Assembly: GCA_018222825.1 (NCBI GenBank)
Contig: JAAEZO010000015.1
Location: forward strand, 1 to 32,180
Reading direction: 5' to 3'
Length of the DNA: 32,180 nucleotides
Source: Gammaproteobacteria bacterium
GTDB lineage: Bacteria; Pseudomonadota; Gammaproteobacteria; Enterobacterales; Aeromonadaceae
The first letter of the stretch is position 1. Each line of letters opens with the position of its first letter. The notes beneath the pieces are model-generated. The model saw nothing but the letters and a program-made list of their open reading frames with translations, made no database searches and was not told the origin of the DNA. Shown in pieces: positions 8,626-18,451 of this stretch. The position numbers and the translations under genes were made by a program.

Positions 8626-9027
8626 TCAGTGCCCGCCTTCGTCCTTGTCATAAGGAAATTTAACGTGACCGTAGCGGATCACCAGTATCGCCACCGCCAG
8701 TACCAGAGCGGCGCCGGCCACGGTGATCAGGCGTAAACTGTCCATGCCCTTCATATCCAGAATCATATAACGGGCCAGGGCCACGATGGCGATATAAAGC
8801 GGGATACGAATCGGCAACTTGCCGGAACGCAGGTAAATGCCCACCATCGCCAGCACTTCCAGATAGATGAACATCAGCAGCAAGTCGGCCAGGGTGACCG
8901 TTTTTGCACGCCACATGTGGCCGATTTCGAGGCCGACCGCCACCACGGTGGACGCCGCCACTATGATAAGGCCAATATGCTGCAACACGTCCAATACCTT
9001 GCTGCCCAGCATGCGATTGTTACTCAT
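8626..9027 (-). CDS. psiE: Phosphate-starvation-inducible PsiE family protein
   Basis: 133 aa with four hydrophobic segments; VADLLLMFIYLEVLAMVGIYLRSGKLPIRIPLYIAIVALARYMILD is PsiE-typical. Confidence 0.88.
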   Translation of the reverse strand: MSNNRMLGSKVLDVLQHIGLIIVAASTVVAVGLEIGHMWRAKTVTLADLLLMFIYLEVLAMVGIYLRSGKLPIRIPLYIAIVALARYMILDMKGMDSLRLITVAGAALVLAVAILVIRYGHVKFPYDKDEGGH

Positions 9028-9426
9028 AGACTTCCCTTATAGATGATGTGAACGGGATAAGGTGCTGTTATGGCCGCTATCCTGATGGTGTTTGCTCCCC
9101 GGTGCATACCGCCAGCCCACCCGGAAAAGGGATGACCGCATGGCTCCCAGCCGCCGGATCCGGCCTTGTTACCACCGAAGCGGCCCCCTATAATAACCGC
9201 GATTTCGCTCACATAACTTATAAGAAATTAACCTTGTATGAACTTTTTGAATAAAGCGAACACGCCGCCCTAGTCCACATACTGCATCCATTGCGCTTAG
9301 CCGCGCCTTGTCTCGCCGCTGTGCGAGCGTTTTGCCTTGTTCATACATCCGTTATATCCGTACCATTGCGCCCGCCTCGATGCCACGCCGGTACGACCCC
9401 GTCCTACAACCCTGGAACAATTAATA

Positions 9427-10911
9427 ATGCTACCGAATATCAAGCAAACCTGGTTCTTCAACATAAGGGGAGACGTGCTCGCCGGCCTGGTGGTTGCCCT
9501 GGCGCTGATCCCGGAAGCCATCGCCTTTTCCATTATCGCCGGTGTCGATCCTAAAATCGGCCTTTACGCCTCCTTCAGCATGGCGGTGGTTATCGCCTTC
9601 GCCGGTGGCCGTCCGGGCATGATTTCTGCCGCTACCGGTGCCATGGCGTTGCTGATGGTTACTCTGGTCAAAGAGCACGGTCTGCAATATCTGCTGGCCG
9701 CCACCCTGCTGTGTGGTGTGCTGCAGATCCTCGCCGGCTATTTACGCCTGGGCGAGCTGATGCGCTTTGTCTCCCGCTCGGTGGTCACCGGCTTTGTCAA
9801 CGCGCTGGCCATTCTGATCTTTCTGGCCCAGCTGCCCGAACTGACCAACGTCACCTGGCATGTCTATGCCATGACCGCCGCCGGCCTGGGCATCATCTAT
9901 CTGCTGCCGCTGGTACCGGTGGTGGGCAAGCTGCTGCCTTCTCCGCTGGTGTGCATCGTCAGCCTGACTCTGATCGCCATTGCCTTCGGTATCGATGTGC
10001 GCACCGTGGGTGACATGGGCGAGCTGCCCGACAGCCTGCCGGTGTTTCTGTGGCCCGAGGTTCCGCTCAATTTCGAGACCCTCGCCATTATCTTCCCCTA
10101 CTCCCTGTCGCTGGCCATAGTGGGTCTGCTGGAGTCGATGATGACCGCCACCATAGTGGACGATCTGACCGACACCAAGAGCGACAAAAACCGGGAATGC
10201 AAGGGTCAGGGTCTGGCCAACATTGCCACCGGCGCCCTGGGCGGCATGGCCGGTTGTGCCATGATTGGCCAGTCGGTGATCAACGTTAAATCCGGCGGTC
10301 GCGGCCGACTCTCTACCCTGGTAGCGGGCGTGGTCCTGCTGATCATGGTGGTGTTCCTCGGCCCCTGGGTATCGCAAATCCCGATGGCGGCTCTGGTGGC
10401 GGTGATGGTGATGGTGTCTATCGGTACCTTCAGCTGGAGCTCCATCATCAACCTGAAGGCGCACCCGGCCAGCTCAAGCGTGGTAATGGTAGCCACCGTT
10501 GCTACCGTGGTCTACAGCCATAACCTGGCTTATGGGGTACTGGTGGGTGTGCTGCTCAGCGCCCTGTTTTTTGCCAACAAGGTCGGTCAAATTCTGTATG
10601 TAGGCTCCGAAAAGGCCGACGATGGCACTCGTGTATACAAGGTGGTGGGTCAGGTATTCTTTACCTCTGCCGAGCAGTTTGTCGCCGCCTTCGACTTCAA
10701 GGAAGTGGTCGAGCGGGTACGCATCGATCTGAGCCGGGCCCATTTCTGGGACATTACCGCCATCAGCGCCCTGGACAAGGTGATACTGACCTTCCGTCGG
10801 GACGGTACCGAAGTGGACGTGATCGGTCTGAACGAGGCCAGCGCCACCCTGGTGGATCGCTTTGCCGAGCATAAGGATCCCAAGGCTGTTGAAAAGCTGA
10901 TGGGCCACTAA
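9427..10911 (+). CDS. SulP (SLC26A) family anion transporter with C-terminal STAS domain
   Basis: [61 protein letters not shown], and STAS-like tail [39 protein letters not shown]; start ATG 9427. Confidence 0.93.
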   Translation: MLPNIKQTWFFNIRGDVLAGLVVALALIPEAIAFSIIAGVDPKIGLYASFSMAVVIAFAGGRPGMISAATGAMALLMVTLVKEHGLQYLLAATLLCGVLQILAGYLRLGELMRFVSRSVVTGFVNALAILIFLAQLPELTNVTWHVYAMTAAGLGIIYLLPLVPVVGKLLPSPLVCIVSLTLIAIAFGIDVRTVGDMGELPDSLPVFLWPEVPLNFETLAIIFPYSLSLAIVGLLESMMTATIVDDLTDTKSDKNRECKGQGLANIATGALGGMAGCAMIGQSVINVKSGGRGRLSTLVAGVVLLIMVVFLGPWVSQIPMAALVAVMVMVSIGTFSWSSIINLKAHPASSSVVMVATVATVVYSHNLAYGVLVGVLLSALFFANKVGQILYVGSEKADDGTRVYKVVGQVFFTSAEQFVAAFDFKEVVERVRIDLSRAHFWDITAISALDKVILTFRRDGTEVDVIGLNEASATLVDRFAEHKDPKAVEKLMGH

Positions 10912-10924
10912 GAGAGGAATGAAT

Positions 10925-11779
10925 ATGACGACCAATGTAATGGCCTGTATCGACGGTTCCAGCCACGCCAACGCCGTATGCGATTGCGCCAGCTGGGCCA
11001 GTGTTCGCCTCCAGGCTCCGCTGACCTTTATTCATGTGCAGGACAAGCATGTCGCCCAGGTAAAAAGCGACCTCAGTGGCAGCATCGGCCTGGGTAGCCA
11101 GGAACACCTGCTGGCCGAGCTGGCCGAGCTGGATGCCCAGCGCAGCAAGCTGGCCACCAAGCAGGGTTCACTGATGCTGGAAGCGGCCCGCACCCGCGCC
11201 TCCCAGGCCGGAGTGGATGCCCCGGCTACCCTGCAGCGCCACGGCGAGCTGATCGAAACCCTGCTGGAATTCGAGGCCGATACCCGGTTGCTGGTGCTGG
11301 GGCGCCACGGAGAAACTTCCAGCTCCCCTTATGCGCACCTTGGCAGCCATGTCGAGCAGGTAATTCGCGCCCTGCACCGCCCCATACTGGTGACTCAGGG
11401 CGACTTCAAGGCACCGAAAAAGGTGATGCTGGCGTTTGATGGCAGTGCCACCACTCGCAAGGGAGTGGAAATGCTGGCCCAGAGCCCGCTGTTCAAAGGA
11501 CTTGAGCTGCACATCGTACTGGTGGGTGCCGATACCGACGATCACCGGGAGCAGCTCAAGTGGGCCTGTGATGTGCTGAACCAGTCCGGCATCGATGCTC
11601 ACACCCATATTGCAGCCGGCGATGTCGACAAGGTACTGCCGGCCTATCAGCAGCAGCAGGGTATCGACATGATGGTGATGGGCGCCTACGGCCATTCCCG
11701 TATTCGCCAACTGCTGGTGGGCAGCACCACCACCGCCATGATCAGCAATGCTCAAGTACCGCTACTGATCCTGCGTTAA
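10925..11779 (+). CDS. Tandem-domain universal stress protein (copy 1)
   Basis: MTTNVMACIDGSSHANAVCDCASWA; second domain GAYGHSRIRQLLVGS fits G-x2-G-x9-G-S. ATG 10925 preferred over 10919 (GAGG spacing; aligns with paralogue start). Confidence 0.9.
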   Translation: MTTNVMACIDGSSHANAVCDCASWASVRLQAPLTFIHVQDKHVAQVKSDLSGSIGLGSQEHLLAELAELDAQRSKLATKQGSLMLEAARTRASQAGVDAPATLQRHGELIETLLEFEADTRLLVLGRHGETSSSPYAHLGSHVEQVIRALHRPILVTQGDFKAPKKVMLAFDGSATTRKGVEMLAQSPLFKGLELHIVLVGADTDDHREQLKWACDVLNQSGIDAHTHIAAGDVDKVLPAYQQQQGIDMMVMGAYGHSRIRQLLVGSTTTAMISNAQVPLLILR

Positions 11780-11798
11780 TCCGTACTTTATTTATGTA

Positions 11799-11826
11799 CA
11801 GCACAGGGCCGCCCGGCCCTGTGCTG
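11799..11826 (+). other. Perfect 13-bp-stem hairpin between the usp paralogues, no T-tract
   Basis: CAGCACAGGGCCG-CC-CGGCCCTGTGCTG. Confidence 0.85.
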
Positions 11827-11990
11827 ACATGGCAGTCATTAAAGTCTGTTCAACGGCCTCCCCGGCCGCTATCAACCTTGTGCTGCATCAAGTCACAACA
11901 ACAATAAAGTATGATAGAGTGACTGCGAATCGGAGCCCCCTCGATTCTTTTTCTATTTAGCGTCAACCAATTACCATCAGGATCAAGGTC

Positions 11991-12845
11991 ATGAACACAA
12001 ATGTATTAGCCTGTATCGACGGCTCCGAGCACACTGCAACCGTTTGCGATTATGCCGCCTGGGCCAGCTGTCAGCTTGGCGCTCACCTGGTGCTATTGCA
12101 TGTGCTGCATAAACCCGAGCCGACCATGCTGCTCAACCTGAGTGCCGCCGCCAGCCTGCACGCGCAGGACGATATTACCGCCGAACTGGCCGCCCTGGAC
12201 AAAAAGCGGATTGAACTCGCCAAGGAGCAAAGCCGCCAGGTACTGGAACAAGCCAGCGCCCACGTGACCCAGTCCGGTTTTCCCAAGCCGCGCACCATTC
12301 AGCGCGAGGGTCGTCTGGCACAGGTACTGGATCAGTACGAAGACTACAGTCAGCTGTTGGTACTGGGCCGTCAGGGCACCAATGCCGACGACACTCCCAG
12401 CCGCCTCGGCAGCCATGTAGAACAGGTGATCCGCACCACCGACAAGCCTCTGCTGCTGACCACCGGCGAGTTCAAAAAGCCCGCTAAAATCATGCTGGCG
12501 TTTGACGGCAGCGACACCACCCGCAAGGGGCTGGACATGCTGGCAAGCTCGCCGCTGTTCCGTGGCCTGGAGTGTCATATCGTGATGGTGGCCGGCCCCA
12601 ACCCGCACAACCTGGAGTTGCTGGAAGTGGCGCGGCTGCAGCTGGAAACCGCCGGTTTGAAGGCGACCTCGGCCCTGTTGCAGGGTGAAGTGAAAAAGAA
12701 CCTGCTGGCCTATCAGGAAAAACAGAATATCGATCTGATGGTGATGGGTGCCTACGGTCATTCCCGTATGCGCCAGTGGCTGCTGGGCAGCATCACCGAT
12801 CTGATGCTGATGGAATCCCCGCAGCCCCTGCTTATCCTGCGCTAA
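11991..12845 (+). CDS. Tandem-domain universal stress protein (copy 2)
   Basis: MNTNVLACIDGSEHTATVCDYAAWA, paralogous to copy 1; GAYGHSRMRQWLLGS motif in second domain. Confidence 0.9.
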   Translation: MNTNVLACIDGSEHTATVCDYAAWASCQLGAHLVLLHVLHKPEPTMLLNLSAAASLHAQDDITAELAALDKKRIELAKEQSRQVLEQASAHVTQSGFPKPRTIQREGRLAQVLDQYEDYSQLLVLGRQGTNADDTPSRLGSHVEQVIRTTDKPLLLTTGEFKKPAKIMLAFDGSDTTRKGLDMLASSPLFRGLECHIVMVAGPNPHNLELLEVARLQLETAGLKATSALLQGEVKKNLLAYQEKQNIDLMVMGAYGHSRMRQWLLGSITDLMLMESPQPLLILR

Positions 12846-12861
12846 TCGCGACTCTTCGGCA

Positions 12862-12900
12862 CTAAAAAAACCACCGGGGCATGGCCCCGGTGGTTTTTAG
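12862..12900. terminator. Bidirectional terminator between usp copy 2 and ybiT
   Basis: aaaaaaACCACCGGGGCatGGCCCCGGTGGTttttag between convergent genes. Confidence 0.9.
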
Positions 12901-12952
12901 TGTCTGACTCAAACGGGCGGGAACCTGGTTCCCGCCCGGTCAAACAGAACGC

Positions 12953-14545
12953 TTACGCCACACCTTTTTCGCGCAGGTATTCTTCATAGTTGCCGCTGAA
13001 GTTACGCATACCGCTTTCGCTCAGCTCGATAATGCGAGTCGCCAGCGATGACACGAACTCCCGATCGTGAGACACGAAAATCAGGGTGCCCTGGTACAGC
13101 TCCAGCGCCATATTCAGTGACTCGATGGATTCCATGTCCAGGTGGTTGGTGGGTTCATCCATCACCAGGATATTGGGCTTTTGCAGCATCAGCTTGCCGA
13201 ACAGCATACGGCCCTGCTCGCCACCGGACAGCACACCCACCTTTTTCTTGATGTCGTCCTGGCTGAACAGCAAACGACCGAGAATGCCACGGATGGTCTG
13301 CTCGTCGTCACCAATCTGCTGCCACTGGCTCATCCAGTCGAATACCGTGATGTCCATGTCGAAATCTTCGGCATGATCCTGGGCGTAGTAACCGATAGTC
13401 GCGTTTTCCGACCATTTGTAATGGCCGCTGGTGGGCGCCAGCTCACCGACCAGGGTCTTGACCAGGGTCGATTTACCGATGCCGTTGGCACCGAGAATGG
13501 CGATGCGCTCACCCACTTCCACCAGCATGTTCAGGTTCTTGAACAAGGGCTCTTCGCCATAACCCTGAGACATCTTCTCCATTTCCAGCACGTTACGATA
13601 GAGCTTCTTGTCTTGCTCGAAACGCAGGAAGGGGTTCTGACGACTGGAGGCCTTGACTTCTTCCAGCTTGATCTTGTCCATCTGCTTGGCACGAGAGGTC
13701 GCCTGACGGGCCTTGGAGGCGTTGGCACTGAAGCGAGCCACAAACGACTGAAGATCGGCAATCTGGGCCTTCTTCTTGGCGTTGTCGGACATCAGACGCT
13801 CGCGGGCCTGGGTAGAGGCCAGCATGTAGTCGTCGTAGTTGCCCGGATACACCCGCAGCTCGCCGTAATCCAGATCCGCCATGTGGGTACAGACACTGTT
13901 CAGGAAGTGACGATCGTGCGAGATGATAATCATGGTGCTGTTACGCTCGTTGAGCGCGCCTTCCAGCCAGCGAATGGTGTCGATGTCCAGGTTGTTGGTC
14001 GGTTCGTCGAGCAGCAACACTTCCGGATCGGCAAACAGCGCCTGGGCCAGCAGCACCCGCAGTTTCCAGCCCGGCGCCACTTCGCTCATGGGGCCAAAAT
14101 GCTGCTCCACCGCAATGCCCACGCCCAGCAAGAGTTCGCCGGCACGAGACTCGGCGGTGTAGCCGTCGTATTCCGCGACCTTGCCTTCCAGCTCGGCGGC
14201 GCGCATGTAATCGTCGTCGCTGGCTTCCAGGTTGGCGTAAATGGCGTCACGCTCCTGAATGGCGGCCCACAGCTCGGTATGACCCATCATCACCACGTCC
14301 AGCACGCGTACATCTTCGTAGGCGAACTGATCCTGACGCAGCTTGCCCAGCCGCTCGTTGGCGTCCAGGCTGATGTTGCCGGCGCTGGGTTCCAGATCCC
14401 CACCCATGATTTTCATGAAGGTAGACTTGCCACAGCCGTTGGCGCCGATAAGGCCATAACGGTTGCCGTCGCCGAACTTGACGGAGATATTTTCAAACAG
14501 CGGCTTGGCGCCGAATTGCATGGTGATGTTATTGGTGGAAATCAA
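12953..14545 (-). CDS. ybiT: ABC-F family ATPase YbiT
   Basis: [61 protein letters not shown], second Walker [10 protein letters not shown], signature [16 protein letters not shown]; closely resembles E. coli YbiT. Apparent TTG start. Confidence 0.92.
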   Translation of the reverse strand: MISTNNITMQFGAKPLFENISVKFGDGNRYGLIGANGCGKSTFMKIMGGDLEPSAGNISLDANERLGKLRQDQFAYEDVRVLDVVMMGHTELWAAIQERDAIYANLEASDDDYMRAAELEGKVAEYDGYTAESRAGELLLGVGIAVEQHFGPMSEVAPGWKLRVLLAQALFADPEVLLLDEPTNNLDIDTIRWLEGALNERNSTMIIISHDRHFLNSVCTHMADLDYGELRVYPGNYDDYMLASTQARERLMSDNAKKKAQIADLQSFVARFSANASKARQATSRAKQMDKIKLEEVKASSRQNPFLRFEQDKKLYRNVLEMEKMSQGYGEEPLFKNLNMLVEVGERIAILGANGIGKSTLVKTLVGELAPTSGHYKWSENATIGYYAQDHAEDFDMDITVFDWMSQWQQIGDDEQTIRGILGRLLFSQDDIKKKVGVLSGGEQGRMLFGKLMLQKPNILVMDEPTNHLDMESIESLNMALELYQGTLIFVSHDREFVSSLATRIIELSESGMRNFSGNYEEYLREKGVA

Positions 14546-14849
14546 GAAGCAGACTCACAGTTAACGAAACGAAGAAAGGCGCTATCGCCGAAGGTCGCCA
14601 AGGATACCGACAGTCAGGCTAAAGTTCAAAGAATGCGCAATATTTATACTCACAAGGGTGCCGAATGGCTAGTTTTTCTGCGGTATCCGGCGATACCGCA
14701 GGATCGAGGAGAATAAAGGAAGCGAGTTCTTTGGTCGGGATCGAGATGCTCATCGAATGGGTTGACCGCTTGATGAGCCGGGTCTGACTGCATAAATAGG
14801 AATAAGCCGCGTTTTTTTATATCATATCGGCTCATTTCAAGGTCACCCT

Positions 14850-15665
<816 letters not shown>

Positions 15666-15689
15666 CAGGTACCGTTTTGATATAAACCA

Positions 15690-16550
15690 TTACCTCGCCA
15701 CCAGCACATCGCAGGGCAACGTGCTCAAGAAGCTGGTGGCGACACTGCCAATCAACAGCCGGCCAATGCCCTGTCGTCCGTGCGTACCCAACACCAGTAA
15801 ATGCGGGCCATGCTGCTCCACCGCATTCGTCAGGCAATCCTGTACGCCGCCGGTCATGATATCGGGCCGGATCCGGCTCTGATCTTCCTCGGCCAGAAAA
15901 TGCGCCATCTCGGTTTTGATTTCCTTGCGAATACGCTCCTGCTGCAGTCCGATCATGTCATCCAGATCCTGCTGGTCGTGGTGCACGAAGCCGGAAAAAG
16001 GGGGAGCGAATACATGCACCAGCCGAATCTTCGCCTGCGGTGCCAGCCACAAGGCCGCCTGCAACGCATGGTGTGAACTGCGAGAAAAATCGGTTGCCGC
16101 CAGCACATGCTCATAGCGCTCGGTAGCGTCGGTACTGACCATCAGCAAGGGAATGTCGCAGTGGCGCAACAGTCGTTCTGCGGTGGTGCCCACAAAGAGA
16201 TCCCGTAGCGGCTCGATATGATGCCGCCCCACAATCAGCAAATCGGCCTTCAGCTCCTCGACCTTTTTACCCAGGGTCTGATAAGGCTTGCCCAGCAACA
16301 CATGACAGCCTCCGCGCGCCTTGACCTCGTCGGGGACCAGCTCAAAAAAGCCCTCAAGGGCCAATTCTGCAGCCTGTTTCAGTCGGTGGCGTACCGAGAT
16401 TTCCACCATGGGTTCATAGAGAGTGAGCGTATCGTCCACCACATGCACCAGATGCAGGCTGGCCTTGAGGCGAACGGCAAGTTCGACCGCCCTCTTGACC
16501 ACCAGCAGGGACTCCTGTTCCAGATCGATAGCAGCAAGCAGCGTTTTCAT
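15690..16550 (-). CDS. Tandem-domain universal stress protein (UspE-like)
   Basis: MKTLLAAIDLEQESLLVVKRAVELAVRLKASLHLVHVVDD; LGTHGRQGIGRLLIGSVATSFL ATP-binding-type motif. Confidence 0.9.
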   Translation of the reverse strand: MKTLLAAIDLEQESLLVVKRAVELAVRLKASLHLVHVVDDTLTLYEPMVEISVRHRLKQAAELALEGFFELVPDEVKARGGCHVLLGKPYQTLGKKVEELKADLLIVGRHHIEPLRDLFVGTTAERLLRHCDIPLLMVSTDATERYEHVLAATDFSRSSHHALQAALWLAPQAKIRLVHVFAPPFSGFVHHDQQDLDDMIGLQQERIRKEIKTEMAHFLAEEDQSRIRPDIMTGGVQDCLTNAVEQHGPHLLVLGTHGRQGIGRLLIGSVATSFLSTLPCDVLVAR

Positions 16551-16757
16551 CTCGACTTTCCTTGTAGCAGTAACGAAGGGAGGACCGGAGCCATCCCATC
16601 ATGGACATATAATGAGCATTCCCGCTTTTACCTGCAAAATCAAATGAAAGCAGCGCTTTAATAGCCGGACCACCCGCGGTGACCGGCTTTTGATTTTCCT
16701 CATCCGGCCTTTGGTTTACACTAGCGGCCCTTCAAGCCCCATTTTTCAGGAATCTCA

Positions 16758-17207
16758 GTGTTAACAGCAGAAATCGCCATGCGCTGGCTAACCGCCGGTT
16801 ACATCGACCACTACATCTGTGAAAACTGTCACGGCATCCACCTTTCCGAGTTGCAGGGGCAGGACGGTGTACTGGAAAGCCGCCTGTTCGTGGAACATGA
16901 AGACGCCATTCTCACCACCGAAATAGAGGTGCGCCCCACCGCCCTGTTGTCACTGGTGGCCGATCTGGGCCGACTGAACATGAACTACCCCAGCCTCAAG
17001 GTGTTTGTCGATATCGTTGACGACAACCTGCCCCGCCTGATCGTGGCCGACTACCTGCACACCCAGGCCGGCATGGATCAGCCGCAGTTTCTGTGGATAG
17101 TGCAGCAAACCATGATGGCAACCCAGCAGCTGCTGCTCGAAATCGGTGAACTCGGCTTTTTGATGCAGGACGACGAACCGCAGAAAACCCCCTCGGCTGT
17201 GCATTAA
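16758..17207 (+). CDS. YbjN domain-containing protein
   Basis: GTG start with AGGA upstream; ...DHYICENCHGIHLSELQGQDGVLESRLFVEHEDAILTTEIEVRPTALLSLVADLGRLNMNYPSLKVFVDI resembles YbjN proteins. Confidence 0.75.
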   Translation: MLTAEIAMRWLTAGYIDHYICENCHGIHLSELQGQDGVLESRLFVEHEDAILTTEIEVRPTALLSLVADLGRLNMNYPSLKVFVDIVDDNLPRLIVADYLHTQAGMDQPQFLWIVQQTMMATQQLLLEIGELGFLMQDDEPQKTPSAVH

Positions 17208-17260
17208 GCCCGCAACTTGTTCAGGGTTCAGCCAGTCACACGTTTTTTTACGAAAAAGCC

Positions 17261-17289
17261 TTGAACAAGCACCGGCAAGTCGTTAGATT
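17261..17289 (+). promoter_or_regulatory. Predicted sigma70 promoter for tRNA-Ser
   Basis: TTGAAC - 17 bp - TAGATT, followed by GC-rich acGCCCCGttccc. Confidence 0.7.
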
Positions 17290-17347
17290 ACGCCCCGTTC
17301 CCAAGCGGGGCCGGTCAGGCAAGACCGTAACCAAATGCTGACAATCT

Positions 17348-17435
17348 GGTGAGGTGTCCGAGTGGCTTAAGGAGCACGCCTGGAAAGCGTGTATACGGCA
17401 ACGTATCGAGAGTTCGAATCTCTCCCTCACCGCCA
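17348..17435 (+). tRNA. tRNA-Ser (anticodon GGA), CCA encoded
   Basis: Acceptor GGTGAGG/CCTCACC, discriminator G + CCA, anticodon arm CACGC-CTGGAAA-GCGTG, long variable arm, TTCGAATC T-loop. Confidence 0.96.
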
Positions 17436-17439
17436 CATT

Positions 17440-17472
17440 AAAACCCCGAGCAGCAATGCTCGGGGTTTTTTC
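17440..17472 (+). terminator. Terminator downstream of tRNA-Ser
   Basis: aaaaCCCCGAGCAgcaaTGCTCGGGGttttttc. Confidence 0.93.
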
Positions 17473-17622
17473 ATGCCCGAAAGCAAATGTCTTCGCCCCC
17501 TTTGGGCAATCGAATGACAAGCTCGTCCTCGAACAGTACTCTCGTTCTTCACATGCAGTTTTTCTTTCTGGCTACCCGAGTCGTAATGGGTGTACATAGG
17601 CGCTCCTGATGGAGGGTTCGAC

Positions 17623-18261
17623 GTGAATGCAGTTGTACGGCTTGAACATGATTTTACCGCGATAGTGGATGCCATTGCCGGCCCCGGTATCGGTATTTTT
17701 CCCGACTTTATCGATGCCGATATGGTCGCCGCCCTGCGCCACGATCTGGCAACCCTCCCCCCCTGGGAATTGACCCCCGCCGCTATCGGACGGGCGCGGC
17801 TGCAACAGACCAATGAGCAAATCCGCACTGACAAGACTCGCTGGCTGGAAGGTGACACCCCGATACAGCGCGGCTACCAGGCACAGATGGCCGACCTGCA
17901 GCTGCAACTGAACCGCCAGCTGTTCATGGGGCTGAAAGACTACGAATGTCACTATGCGCTTTATCAGACCGGCGACTTTTACAAAAAGCACCTGGATGCC
18001 TTTCGAGGCCGGGGCAACCGCCGGTTGACCACTGTGCTGTATCTCAACGACGACTGGCAAGCGGGTGATGGCGGCGAGTTACTGGTTTATGCCGCACGCG
18101 GAAAAACCGTCACCCACCGGGTATTACCCCAAGCCGGCACCCTGGTGTGCTTTCTGTCGGAAGACTTTCCGCACGAGGTGTTGCCGGCCAGGCGGGACAG
18201 GCTGAGCATTGCCGGCTGGTTTCGTATCGACGATCCGGTCGCCCCGGCCATTCAGCTGTAG
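17623..18261 (+). CDS. 2OG-Fe(II) oxygenase, prolyl-4-hydroxylase-like (PPHD-like)
   Basis: Fe ligands HLDAF (HxD) and distal H in FPHEVLPARRDRLSIAGWFR with the 2OG-binding Arg; GNRRLTTVLYLNDDWQAGDGGELLVY. GTG 17623 preceded by GGAGGG. Confidence 0.85.
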   Translation: MNAVVRLEHDFTAIVDAIAGPGIGIFPDFIDADMVAALRHDLATLPPWELTPAAIGRARLQQTNEQIRTDKTRWLEGDTPIQRGYQAQMADLQLQLNRQLFMGLKDYECHYALYQTGDFYKKHLDAFRGRGNRRLTTVLYLNDDWQAGDGGELLVYAARGKTVTHRVLPQAGTLVCFLSEDFPHEVLPARRDRLSIAGWFRIDDPVAPAIQL

Positions 18262-18276
18262 TCGACACCATTATAT

Positions 18277-18310
18277 AATCATCAAAATATTGCGCGATAT
18301 TTTAATGATT
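18277..18310. other. AT-rich imperfect dyad (14-bp arms) upstream of asnB
   Basis: AATCATCAAAATAT-tgcgcg-ATATTTTAATGATT, one mismatch between arms. Confidence 0.75.
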
Positions 18311-18451
18311 TAAAAAATAAAGCCCCTTTAAATATCGATCAGCATTCAAGATGGCTTTATTTATCACATTTCAATATTTTTACTTTTCATCCGAGTGTCA
18401 CTCTGCCAACCTGAGTTCATTCTCTTGGAGCAAGACATTAAGGACGATCAC

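Noticed and set aside
11711-11718. Chi-like GCTGGTGG octamers (also around 2999 and 15735) considered in relation to recBCD
   Set aside because: Several occurrences are expected in GC-rich coding sequence with frequent CTGGTG codons; no statistics possible here.
13142-14716. 524-aa + strand ORF antisense to ybiT
   Set aside because: His/Gln-rich composition, no recognisable domain; produced by codon bias opposite a well-supported ABC-F gene.
14650-14835. Minus-strand 61-aa ORF (SDPAHQAVNPFDEHLDPDQRTRFLYSPRSCGIAGYRRKTSHSAPL) and hairpin TGCGGTATCcggcGATACCGCA (14679-14700)
   Set aside because: ORF looks like translated intergenic/repeat sequence between ybiT and cysQ; could be a dispersed repeat but I cannot show copies from this window.
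17354-17599. ORF MSEWLKEHAWKACIRQRIESSNLSLTA... (+) and antisense ORF RFELSIRCRIHAFQACSLSHSDTSP (17248-17520, -)
   Set aside because: These are translations of the tRNA-Ser gene, a well-known spurious ORF class.
17436-17622. Possible integrated element or att site at the tRNA-Ser 3' end
   Set aside because: No second copy of the tRNA 3' end, no integrase, and a normal terminator directly follows the tRNA.
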